Virus record (IMG/VR): IMGVR_UViG_3300008113_000417
Coordinates: 1 to 42,263 of that record
Origin: a virus
Reading direction: 5' to 3' (one strand)
Length of the DNA: 42,263 bases
Part shown: piece after piece, positions 35,586 to 42,263 of the stretch
Numbering within the stretch: the stretch's first letter is position 1
Layout of the letters: each line of letters starts with the position of its first letter
Notes under the pieces: generated by a model
Seen by the model: the letters and a program-made list of their open reading frames with translations, nothing else
Database searches by the model: none
What the model was told of the DNA's origin: nothing
Program-made: the position numbers and the translations under genes

Positions 35586-36360
35586 ATCTATATTCAAATT
35601 AAAAAATATTGGACCAATATACTATATTAATCTGGACGGACAACCAGAAAGAGATCAGTATATGAAATCTCAATTTGAATATTGGAATGTTACCAATTAT
35701 AATAGAGTTTCTGCTTATGACGGAAGGGATGATGATCTGAGTGATATTATATCAGGAAAATATCCCGACAATATGACATCTGGGGAAATTGGTTGTGTAA
35801 CGTCTCATTTGAAAGCTATCAGGCATTGGTACGAAAACTCAGATTCTCCATATGCTATTATCATGGAGGATGATTGTAATTTAGATCTTGTTCGATACTG
35901 GAATTTTACTTGGGATGATTTTTATGCTCATATTCCCTACGATTGGGATGTGGTTCAGATCGCTATTATTTGCACAGGTGATATTCATGTAAAACTTCAT
36001 AAAAGATTTGTCAACGATTTTTCTACTGCGTGTTATCTTATTACTCGCCATCATGCAGAAAAACTTTTAAAATTTCATGTTAGAGGAGAAAAGTATAAAC
36101 TCGATAATGGTTGTAAACCACGACCTGTTGCAGATGATTTGATTTATAATACCGGAAATACTTACTCAATACCTCTTTTATTGTATAGAATTGAATTGGG
36201 TTCTTCAATTCATCCTGAGCATATAGATGCAATTCATAGAGGAAATTATGAAGCATTAAATCAATTTTGGAGTCAGCGTGGATCTGATATCGATATAAAA
36301 GAGTATATGGATTATGATCCATATCTCGGCAGAATAACCCAAAATTCTTCTGCTCAATGA
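35572..36360 (+). CDS. GT25-family glycosyltransferase (LPS biosynthesis type)
   Basis: 262 aa. IYYINLDGQPERDQYM, then SGEIGCVTSHLKAIRHW and YAIIMEDDCNLD are the three signature blocks of GT25, known from LPS galactosyl- and glucosyltransferases such as LgtB/LpsA. It closes the glycan operon; the next unit starts with its own promoter 5 bases after the stop. Confidence 0.88.
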   Translation: MDKNKSIFKLKNIGPIYYINLDGQPERDQYMKSQFEYWNVTNYNRVSAYDGRDDDLSDIISGKYPDNMTSGEIGCVTSHLKAIRHWYENSDSPYAIIMEDDCNLDLVRYWNFTWDDFYAHIPYDWDVVQIAIICTGDIHVKLHKRFVNDFSTACYLITRHHAEKLLKFHVRGEKYKLDNGCKPRPVADDLIYNTGNTYSIPLLLYRIELGSSIHPEHIDAIHRGNYEALNQFWSQRGSDIDIKEYMDYDPYLGRITQNSSAQ

Positions 36361-36364
36361 GACC

Positions 36365-36393
36365 TTGACAAAGGTAAAGAAAGTCTGTATACT
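36365..36393 (+). promoter_or_regulatory. sigma70-type promoter for the porin gene
   Basis: TTGACA 36365-36370, TATACT 36388-36393, 17-base spacer. ACCTT/AAGGT flank the -35 as a short hairpin. The late element CTAAATA overlaps the -10 box (36392-36398), so the gene may be read both early and late. Confidence 0.8.
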
Positions 36394-36398
36394 AAATA
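36392..36398 (+). promoter_or_regulatory. Late-promoter-like CTAAATA at the porin promoter
   Basis: CTAAATA overlaps the early -10 TATACT by two bases. A 60-base leader leads to the ATG at 36458. Confidence 0.5.
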
Positions 36399-36457
36399 AG
36401 TACTTAAGAATTCAGTTGTAATTCTTAACATTTGTCCTATAGTACATAAACATTTTT

Positions 36458-37981
36458 ATGAAACTCAAACAACTGATGCTTGCACCTGTTGCTCTGGGAA
36501 TGGTTGCTCCTGTTGCTGCGAATGCTGCAGATCTTAATATGGCAGCAGTCAACCAATATTCCTCTGAACAGGTTACGAGTGTCTCACAACTGTCTGATGT
36601 TCAACCCACCGATTGGGCATATCAGGCACTCAGCAACCTTGTAGAGCGTTATGGTTGCGTTGCTGGTTATCCTAACGGCACCTATGGTGGCGGTAAGGCA
36701 ATGACTCGCTTTGAAGCAGCAGCACTTCTCAATGCTTGCCTGGATCGTGTAACTGAAAATACTGATGAACTCAAGCGTCTTGCTGATGAGTTCCGTAATG
36801 AACTGACTGTAATCCAAGGTTCTGTTTCTAAACTGGAAGCACAAGTTGGACAACTTGAAGCAACTCAGTTCTCTACAACTACCAAACTTCGTGGTGATTC
36901 TCGTTGGGTTCTTGGTGGTGTAAATTATGGTGGTGATAAAGTAAATAAGTATAACGACGCCCCTCTTCGTGAAGCGGTTACATTTAACTATGATGTTCGT
37001 CTGAACTTTGATACTTCTTTCACTGGCAAAGATTTGCTTCGCACTCAACTTCGTGCTGGTAATTTTGATGACAGTGCATTTAACGGTGCTTATCCAACCA
37101 AACTCACAAAACTTGATGCTGCTTTCCAAGAAAATCTTGGTGGCACTGATGGAGGTGACGTAGTTGCTATTCAACGTCTGTACTATCAATTCCCTGTAGG
37201 TAAGAATGTAACTGTTGTTGCTGGTCCTCGTGTTCGTCAGGATGATATGCTGGCGGTGTGGCCTTCTGTCTACAATGCAGATAAGATCCTGAACATCTTC
37301 CAGTTTGCTGGTGCTCCTGGAACTTACAGCAAGAACCTTGGTGCTGGTCTTGGTGCCTGGTATAAGAGTGGTAGTTGGTCTTTAGGTGCTAACTACGTTG
37401 CTGCTGATGGTGATGTTGGTGATAGTGCTGAAGGTGGCGTGTTTAATGGCAATTCTGCTGCTACTACCACTGTTCAACTTGGTTACACTGGTAAGAACTG
37501 GAACCTGACTGGTGCTTATACTTATGCAACCAATGGTGTTTCAATTCAAGGAACTAATGAATTAGTATCTTCACTTCCTAACTCTGAAACTGGTGGCAAT
37601 ACCAACTCATTTGCTCTGTCTGGTTATTGGCAACCTTCTACCTCTGGTTGGGTTCCTTCCATCTCTGCTGGTTGGGGATATAATAACTCTTCCTATACTG
37701 AGGGTGGTGATACTGCTTCTCAGTCTTGGTACACTGGACTGGTTTGGAAAGATGTAATTGCTAAGGGCAATGCTCTTGGATTTGCAGTCGGTCAACCTAC
37801 TTTTGTCACAGAACAAAACAGTGTAGACGGTAATGATGGTAACTATGCACTTGAAGGTTACTATAAAGTGCAAGTTACCGATAATATCGCAGTCACTCCT
37901 TCAGTATTCTATCTAAGTAATCCTGCTGGTGGTGGACTAGATGCTTTTGGAGCACTTGTTCAGACAACCTTTAAATTCTGA
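36458..37981 (+). CDS. SomA/OprB-type outer-membrane porin with SLH domain
   Basis: 507 aa. A signal peptide (MKLKQLMLAPVALGMVAPVAANA, cut after AxA near residue 23) is followed by an SLH domain (VQPTDWAYQALSNLVERYGCVAGYP, near 48-95), a short coiled coil (DELKRLADEFRNELTVIQGSVSKLEAQVGQLE) and a barrel of alternating strands ending in Phe (TTFKF). This is the domain order of cyanobacterial porins such as SomA and of iron-uptake porins. The GC content and codon use are closer to host-like highly expressed genes than to the AT-rich glycan block. A phage copy could alter nutrient entry or replace a receptor on the cell surface. Confidence 0.93.
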   Translation: MKLKQLMLAPVALGMVAPVAANAADLNMAAVNQYSSEQVTSVSQLSDVQPTDWAYQALSNLVERYGCVAGYPNGTYGGGKAMTRFEAAALLNACLDRVTENTDELKRLADEFRNELTVIQGSVSKLEAQVGQLEATQFSTTTKLRGDSRWVLGGVNYGGDKVNKYNDAPLREAVTFNYDVRLNFDTSFTGKDLLRTQLRAGNFDDSAFNGAYPTKLTKLDAAFQENLGGTDGGDVVAIQRLYYQFPVGKNVTVVAGPRVRQDDMLAVWPSVYNADKILNIFQFAGAPGTYSKNLGAGLGAWYKSGSWSLGANYVAADGDVGDSAEGGVFNGNSAATTTVQLGYTGKNWNLTGAYTYATNGVSIQGTNELVSSLPNSETGGNTNSFALSGYWQPSTSGWVPSISAGWGYNNSSYTEGGDTASQSWYTGLVWKDVIAKGNALGFAVGQPTFVTEQNSVDGNDGNYALEGYYKVQVTDNIAVTPSVFYLSNPAGGGLDAFGALVQTTFKF

Positions 37982-38020
37982 TTTTGTAAGCATTTATACT
38001 CATTAAAGTCAGCATTTTCT

Positions 38021-38050
38021 AACAAGGGTGGGTTTCCCCCCTTGTTTTTT
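38021..38050 (+). terminator. Rho-independent terminator after the porin gene
   Basis: AACAAGGG (38021-38028) pairs with CCCTTGTT (38039-38046) with a run of T. The -35 box of the next promoter overlaps its 3' arm. Confidence 0.85.
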
Positions 38051-38070
38051 CTTTAGATTTCCTATATAAT
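38042..38070 (+). promoter_or_regulatory. sigma70-type promoter for the Hli-ferredoxin cassette
   Basis: TTGTTT 38042-38047, TATAAT 38065-38070, 17-base spacer, 27 bases before the hli start at 38097. Confidence 0.65.
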
Positions 38071-38096
38071 TGTGTTGTAAATCTTTACAAAAGATA

Positions 38097-38306
38097 ATGA
38101 CTGTAACAAAAAACGAGTTCGGGCAAATGAATATGTTTGCCAAAGAACCTTCGATGTATATGACTAAAGAAGATCTTGAGCGTTATGGTATTGAACCCTA
38201 TGCAGAAAAAGCGGAGAAAATGAATGGACGCTGGGCAATGGTCGGTTTTGTTGCTGGGATTATTTCTTACACTATCACTGGCAACTTCTTCTTCGGCATC
38301 TTCTGA
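38097..38306 (+). CDS. hli: High-light-inducible protein
   Basis: 69 aa from ATG 38097. AEKMNGRWAMVGFVAGIISY near residues 41-60 is the single-helix chlorophyll-a/b-binding motif (ExxNxRxAMxGF); the Glu and Arg bind chlorophyll. The short hydrophilic N-terminus is phage-like. Hli proteins protect photosystem II during stress, and cyanophage copies are thought to keep photosynthesis running during infection. First gene of a tightly packed cassette. Confidence 0.93.
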   Translation: MTVTKNEFGQMNMFAKEPSMYMTKEDLERYGIEPYAEKAEKMNGRWAMVGFVAGIISYTITGNFFFGIF

Positions 38307-38313
38307 CAATTGA

Positions 38314-38342
38314 TTGACAATGACTTCAACTATCTTTACAAT
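38314..38342 (+). promoter_or_regulatory. Internal sigma70-type promoter before petF
   Basis: TTGACA 38314-38319, TACAAT 38337-38342, 17-base spacer. Would give a separate transcript for ferredoxin and the genes after it. Confidence 0.55.
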
Positions 38343-38406
38343 TACTAGTGTCGCCTTCTTAGTTTTGTTGGCGCACTCAGTTAATCAACTCTCAGAAACT
38401 TACTAA
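38320..38406 (+). CDS. 28-aa membrane peptide between hli and ferredoxin
   Basis: ATG 38320, TAA 38404-38406, filling the 103-base gap almost exactly (13 bases after hli, 3 bases before petF). The peptide TSTIFTITSVAFLVLLAHSV is one membrane segment with a short polar end, the size of small photosystem or cytochrome b6f subunits. A promoter overlaps the start and no ribosome site is evident, so the frame might be chance. Confidence 0.45.
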   Translation: MTSTIFTITSVAFLVLLAHSVNQLSETY

Positions 38407-38908
<502 letters not shown>

Positions 38909-38912
<4 letters not shown>

Positions 38913-39028
38913 AAAATCTTTTTACCGAAAAAGCAGAACGTATTAACGGTTGGGCAGCAATGATTGGATTTGTCGCCGCTGCTGGATCTTATCTTACTAC
39001 AGGTCAAATTATTCCTGGTGTATTTTGA
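38909..39028 (+). CDS. hli: High-light-inducible protein, short second copy
   Basis: 39 aa (ATG 38909 behind AAGGAGAAAC, TGA 39026-39028). AERINGWAAMIGFVAAAGSYL is the Hli helix in near-minimal form, with Glu and Asn kept and the usual Arg replaced by Trp. It is little more than the single helix. Overlaps the previous gene by ATGA. Confidence 0.85.
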
Positions 39029-39039
39029 TGGAGGTTACT

Positions 39040-39567
39040 ATGCGTAGAGAAGGTTATACCATTCCTGAGGTTCAATTTCAGTTTCGTGAGAATGGTGAGT
39101 TTGTAAGTCGTACATCTTCTGAACTTTTCAATGGAAAGCGAGTGGTCATTTTTAGTCTGCCTGGTGCTTTCACTCCTACTTGCAGTGCCTATCAGCTTCC
39201 TGGATTCGAAGAGAAATACGACGACTTTATTGGTCTTGGCATCGACGATATTTACTGCCTCTCTGTTAATGATGGGTTTGTGATGAATGCCTGGGCACAA
39301 GACCAGAACATTGAAAAAGTCAAACTCATTCCAGACGGTAATGCATATTTCACACGTTCTATGGGTATGCTTGTCAATAAGTCTAACCTTGGTTTCGGTG
39401 ATCGCTCTTGGCGTTATGCTGCAGTCGTGGATAACGGAATCATCGAAAAACTATTCGTTGAAGTGGGGCAACGTGACAATGCAGACACAGATCCTTACGA
39501 AGAGACTACTCCAGAAAATGTTTTTGAATATGTGAAATCTACAGTTCGAGAAACTGTTACTGCTTGA
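39040..39567 (+). CDS. Peroxiredoxin (Prx5/AhpC-TSA type)
   Basis: 175 aa from ATG 39040, with GGAGG five bases upstream; a longer frame runs through the hli gene. PGAFTPTCSAYQLPGF holds the peroxidatic Cys in the PxxxTxxC motif. RSWRYAAVVDNGIIEKLFVE is the conserved Arg-containing end of the fold. It reduces peroxides with thioredoxin or glutaredoxin. Its place next to Hli and ferredoxin genes fits a role in limiting photo-oxidative damage during infection. Confidence 0.9.
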   Translation: MRREGYTIPEVQFQFRENGEFVSRTSSELFNGKRVVIFSLPGAFTPTCSAYQLPGFEEKYDDFIGLGIDDIYCLSVNDGFVMNAWAQDQNIEKVKLIPDGNAYFTRSMGMLVNKSNLGFGDRSWRYAAVVDNGIIEKLFVEVGQRDNADTDPYEETTPENVFEYVKSTVRETVTA

Positions 39568-39575
39568 AAATAAAC

Positions 39576-39600
39576 AAAGCGCCCAAAAAGGCGCTTTTTT
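39576..39600 (+). terminator. Rho-independent terminator
   Basis: AAAGCGCC (39576-39583) and GGCGCTTT (39590-39597) with a T-run that flows into the next late promoter. Confidence 0.9.
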
Positions 39601-39608
39601 TATAAATA
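39601..39608 (+). promoter_or_regulatory. Late promoter TATAAATA
   Basis: Exact late octamer directly behind the terminator, 24 bases before the ATG at 39633. Confidence 0.8.
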
Positions 39609-39632
39609 TCTGAGTGTTTAGAGTAATATCCA

Positions 39633-40304
39633 ATGACCTTAGATCTTCATAACTTTTTTAAGTATTATGATGATGGTAATGCAAATCATGTAGCAGCAGT
39701 ACAGTGGTTAGAGGATAACCTTCCTGCTGAGTTTATGGATGACTCAGAGACTGAGTGGGTTTCAATTTTTAGAACTAAACCACCCACTCCAGAAGTTCTC
39801 GCAGTTCCATACTTCAATCAAGTAGACAACTACAGAGATGCACATAGGACTTGTAACTCTTCGTCATGTGCTATGTGTCTTGCTTTCCTCAAACCAGGAA
39901 GCATTAAAGGTGATGACGAATACGTTAAGAAAGTATTTGAGATTGGTGATACGACTGACCATGCGGTACAGACAAAGGTTCTGGCAGCTTATGGAGTTAA
40001 GTCACACTTTAGTTACAATCTTTCTTTTGCTGACATTGATAAGAGTCTTGATGCTGGGAAACCTGTTGTTATTGGTATCCTGCACAGGGGTTCTTTATCT
40101 GCACCTACTGGTGGGCACATGTGTGTTGTAATCGGAAAAACGCCAGACGGTAAAGGATACTATATCAATGATCCATATGGTTCACTCAATGATAACTATA
40201 CTGGTCCCGTGACAAATGGTAAGAAGACCATTTACACCAAGGCAGTTCTTAAGCACCGTTGGTGTCCAGGAGGCAATGATGGGTGGGGAAGAATTTTCGA
40301 TTAA
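39633..40304 (+). CDS. C39-like peptidase with shared N-terminal domain
   Basis: 223 aa. The first 40 residues (LDLHNFFKYYDDGNANHVAAVQWLEDNLP) match the first 40 of the lysozyme gene at 40403. The rest is papain-like of the C39 type: VPYFNQVDNYRDAHRTC, NSSSCAM (catalytic Cys), GGHMCVVIG (His) and YYINDPYG (Asp). It probably cleaves a peptide bond, in the cell wall or in a virion protein. The late promoter and the neighbour suggest a lysis or virion-entry role. Confidence 0.8.
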   Translation: MTLDLHNFFKYYDDGNANHVAAVQWLEDNLPAEFMDDSETEWVSIFRTKPPTPEVLAVPYFNQVDNYRDAHRTCNSSSCAMCLAFLKPGSIKGDDEYVKKVFEIGDTTDHAVQTKVLAAYGVKSHFSYNLSFADIDKSLDAGKPVVIGILHRGSLSAPTGGHMCVVIGKTPDGKGYYINDPYGSLNDNYTGPVTNGKKTIYTKAVLKHRWCPGGNDGWGRIFD

Positions 40305-40416
40305 TTTTAAGAGAAAGATCTTACAGAGAATTAAAGATCTTACCAATCATGGTAAGCATGTAGAAGCAAATCAACTTTATCTAAAGTATTTCGGAGGTAA
40401 CAATGGCAAGAATTGA
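40276..40416 (+). CDS. Small basic protein between two hydrolase genes
   Basis: 46 aa from ATG 40276 (or ATG 40279), with AGGAGG at 40268-40273. It overlaps the end of the peptidase gene by 29 bases and the start of the lysozyme gene by 14. The helix (INFKRKILQRIKDLTNHGKHVEANQLYLKYF) is amphipathic and basic. The good ribosome site and the double overlap support coding. Confidence 0.55.
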   Translation: MMGGEEFSINFKRKILQRIKDLTNHGKHVEANQLYLKYFGGNNGKN

Positions 40417-41098
40417 TTTACATAACTTTTTTAAATTTTATGATGAAAAGAATCCCAATCATGTTAAAGCAGTTCAATGGCTAGAGGATCATCTGCCAAA
40501 TAAGTTTCTTGAGGATAATGTAGACTGGGCTGAAATTTATCGCGGAAAAAAGTCTAGTGCTGTAGGAGCATCTACAATAAATTCTGCTTCTGCTCCTGCA
40601 GCATCTTCTTCACCTGCTACAGTAGGTGGTGATGATGTTCCAATGATGGGAATTAAATTAATCAAGGAATTTGAAGGATGTCATTTATCGGCATATCCTG
40701 ATCCTCTTACTGGTGGACTTCCAATTACAATTGGTTGGGGATCTACTAGAGATAAGAATGGACAACCATTCCAAATGGGTGATTCTATCACTCAAGCGGA
40801 AGCAGATGAACTTTTAATTACACAATGTAAAAATCAGTTCCTCCCTGCACTTCGTAAAATTCCACATTGGGGAGAAATGTCAGATGGAAAGAGGGGAGCT
40901 TTGCTCAGCTTTGCTTATAATCTTGGTGCCGGTTTTTACGGTGGTGATAACTTTAATACTATTACTAAACGCTTGAAGAATAAGGAGTGGGACTTAGTTC
41001 CCGATGCTCTTTATCTCTACCGCAATCCCGGTTCTAATGTTGAAGCAGGACTTGCTCGTAGAAGAAAGGCAGAAGGCGAAGCCTGGAAAAAAGGATAA
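40403..41098 (+). CDS. GH24 (T4-type) lysozyme with the shared N-terminal domain
   Basis: 231 aa behind GGAGGT. Residues 1-45 (RIDLHNFFKFYDEKNPNHVKAVQWLEDHLP) equal the N-terminal domain of the peptidase at 39633. A Ser/Ala-rich linker follows. The GH24 domain starts near residue 75 (LIKEFEG with the catalytic Glu, then PDP with Asp and ITIGWG with Thr), and RRRKAEGEAW is the usual end. It cleaves peptidoglycan. The shared domain may tether both enzymes to one place in the particle or the cell. Confidence 0.88.
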   Translation: MARIDLHNFFKFYDEKNPNHVKAVQWLEDHLPNKFLEDNVDWAEIYRGKKSSAVGASTINSASAPAASSSPATVGGDDVPMMGIKLIKEFEGCHLSAYPDPLTGGLPITIGWGSTRDKNGQPFQMGDSITQAEADELLITQCKNQFLPALRKIPHWGEMSDGKRGALLSFAYNLGAGFYGGDNFNTITKRLKNKEWDLVPDALYLYRNPGSNVEAGLARRRKAEGEAWKKG

Positions 41099-41101
41099 AT
41101 A
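41094..41101 (+). promoter_or_regulatory. Late promoter GATAAATA
   Basis: GATAAATA overlaps the lysozyme stop codon. The next gene begins 140 bases later, so the mRNA leader would be unusually long. Confidence 0.6.
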
Positions 41102-41154
41102 GTAACAATCATAACTGATTCTTGATCTTAAATGGTCTGAATCTACATACTCCG

Positions 41155-41236
41155 AGTCCTCTGTGACTTGGTGAATACTTTACTTTTAAACAACTTTAGT
41201 TTGTTTCGTTTAGTACACACTGAGCCATAGAGGACT
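41155..41236 (+). promoter_or_regulatory. Long leader hairpin that covers the ribosome site
   Basis: AGTCCTCTGTG (41155-41165) can pair with CATAGAGGACT (41226-41236), 11 bp with one G-T wobble, across a 60-base loop. The 3' arm contains the AGAGGA ribosome site of the ATG at 41241. Closing this helix would hide the site. Confidence 0.55.
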
Positions 41237-41240
41237 TTTT

Positions 41241-42263
41241 ATGTCTTACGCTAAAAAGGCGCTTGCTGTAGCGTCTGCTCTTTTAATGGGAGCACCAACT
41301 GCATTTGCAGATACAATTTCTGGTACAGATTTTGAGACTGGGAATACTTCAGGATGGAATACTGGAACTCAAACAGGAACATTAGATAGCACAATCACAG
41401 GACAAGGAACAGGTGTTAGTGTTGTCGATAATCCAGTGATCTTCAATGCACCTTCTCACCCAGCAGTAGGAAGTCCAACTCTACAAGATGGATCTCCCAA
41501 TCCTTATTATCAGCCAGCAGTAACCCCATCTACTTGGGAGTTTGGTCCTTATGGAACTGCTGGTGCTGCATTACAACCAAATGGTCAAGCAACATTTAAC
41601 CAAGCAACAGAAGCACTTGGTTTAACACCAGAAGAAAATCAAGCAATCAAAGACCTTCTTATTCAACAACAGCAAGCATCTGGACTAGGAAATCCAACTC
41701 CTACTGATGCTGCTTGGATTACAAAGTCAGTTACCTTGGAAACTGGTAAAGTTTATACAATGTCTTGGAACTACATTGGAACTGATTATGTTCCTTTCAA
41801 TGATGGTTCCATCACATCACTTGTTTATCAGGGAACAAGTTCATCTCCAACAGTAACAGTTAATAATCAACTTCAAAACTATGCATTACTTGGATTTACC
41901 AATCCAGGAACAGGTGACTATTCAACTGGAACTTATGGTTCTACTGGATGGCAGTATTCAACATATCAAGTAGGTGCTGATGGAGATTATCTCTTAGGAT
42001 TTGCAGTATTCAATCTTGGAGATACCGCACTATCACCAGTTCTTTTAGTTGATAGTCAGCCTGGAACTACAACACAGAATGGAGAACCATTTGCTGCTGT
42101 TGCTCCAAATAATCCAGATGCACCATCTGTTGATGAAGTAGCACCAACTCCAACTCCTGAACCAACACCAGAACCAGAACCTACTCCTGAACCTACACCT
42201 GAGCCCACACCAGAACCAACCCCTGAACCTACCCCTGAACCTACACCAGAACCAACCCCTGAA
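41241..42263 (+). CDS. Secreted protein with Pro-Thr-Pro-Glu repeats, 3' end missing
   Basis: 341 codons are open from ATG 41241 to the window end, so the gene continues outside. The signal peptide (SYAKKALAVASALLMGAPTAFA) ends in AFA-DT near residue 24. The mature part is Gly/Thr/Ser/Asn-rich with a beta-sandwich look: DFETGNTSGWNTG near the start, then LETGKVYTMSWNYIGTDY and YLLGFAVFNLGDTA. This resembles host secreted proteins with a sorting anchor. From about residue 302 a (P-T-P-E) linker begins, as in cell-wall or surface proteins. In a phage it could be a secreted or envelope-associated protein; the long leader with hidden ribosome site suggests controlled translation. Confidence 0.8.
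   Translation, partial: MSYAKKALAVASALLMGAPTAFADTISGTDFETGNTSGWNTGTQTGTLDSTITGQGTGVSVVDNPVIFNAPSHPAVGSPTLQDGSPNPYYQPAVTPSTWEFGPYGTAGAALQPNGQATFNQATEALGLTPEENQAIKDLLIQQQQASGLGNPTPTDAAWITKSVTLETGKVYTMSWNYIGTDYVPFNDGSITSLVYQGTSSSPTVTVNNQLQNYALLGFTNPGTGDYSTGTYGSTGWQYSTYQVGADGDYLLGFAVFNLGDTALSPVLLVDSQPGTTTQNGEPFAAVAPNNPDAPSVDEVAPTPTPEPTPEPEPTPEPTPEPTPEPTPEPTPEPTPEPTPE
42144..42263 (+). repeat. 12-base tandem repeat coding for Pro-Thr-Pro-Glu
   Basis: Codons CCA/CCT, ACA/ACC/ACT, CCA/CCT and GAA repeat to the window end with synonymous changes. The varied codons show that the repeat is selected at protein level. Its full length is unknown. Confidence 0.85.

Noticed and set aside
36584-37189. 201-aa minus-strand frame within the porin gene
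   Set aside because: Opposite a complete porin; composition is antisense-like (Thr/Ile/Lys/Cys runs) and no start signals are seen.
42144-42263. CRISPR or DNA-level satellite at the window end
   Set aside because: The 12-base units keep the reading frame with synonymous changes and lack spacers; it is a protein repeat.

Overview
The window is a piece of a T4-like cyanophage (marine Synechococcus/Prochlorococcus myovirus) genome. Every supported gene lies on the + strand. Genes are packed with ATGA/GTGA overlaps, and T4-type late promoters (TATAAATA, CTAAATA, GATAAATA) precede many blocks. A T4-like replication and nucleotide core (UvsX, gp41 helicase, gp61 primase, NrdA/NrdB) sits beside cyanobacterial auxiliary genes (two Hli proteins, plant-type ferredoxin, peroxiredoxin, Dps, MazG, a SomA/OprB-type porin). 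I see no convincing minus-strand gene, CRISPR array, IS element or rRNA. Layout: 1-2940 holds the UvsX C-terminus, gp41, a 2OG-Fe(II) oxygenase, MazG and a small protein. 2974-11116 is a late-promoter region of unknown or virion-like proteins: a repeat-bearing protein split by a probable frameshift, tRNA-Ala, a 556-aa unknown, a cytidylyltransferase-fold protein, a Lys-rich protein with an EF-hand loop, a structural protein and several small proteins. 11282-16391 holds primase, ribonucleotide reductase, a GIY-YIG-like nuclease and small proteins. 16544-17645 holds a secreted lysozyme-like protein and a small membrane protein. 17738-22879 carries 22 of the 23 recognisable tRNAs, interleaved with unusual folded RNA segments, orphan T-arms, Dps, a Phd/YefM-like protein and a run of tiny, mostly membrane proteins. 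23895-36360 is a 15-gene glycan block: GDP-mannose 3,5-epimerase-like and two other SDR enzymes, two GT11 fucosyltransferases plus two GT11-like proteins, GT17, exostosin-like, DUF5672-like, GT2, galactosyltransferase-like and GT25 transferases, and two FkbM-type methyltransferases. It is followed by the porin, a photosynthesis/redox cassette, two cell-wall hydrolases sharing one N-terminal domain, and the start of a secreted Pro-Thr-Glu repeat protein cut by the window end. The early parts (strong TTGACA/TATAAT promoters) probably make tRNAs, nucleotides, redox helpers and surface-modifying enzymes while the host still photosynthesises; the late parts probably make virion and lysis proteins. 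The glycan block plus a phage-borne porin suggests remodelling of the host surface or decoration of the virion. Several early promoters are embedded in inverted repeats or terminator hairpins. The least explained material is in the tRNA region: at 18695-18883, 19074-19155 and 19994-20159 the sequence can form several perfect helices unrelated to any tRNA I recognise, and four TpsiC arms lack a normal tRNA body.
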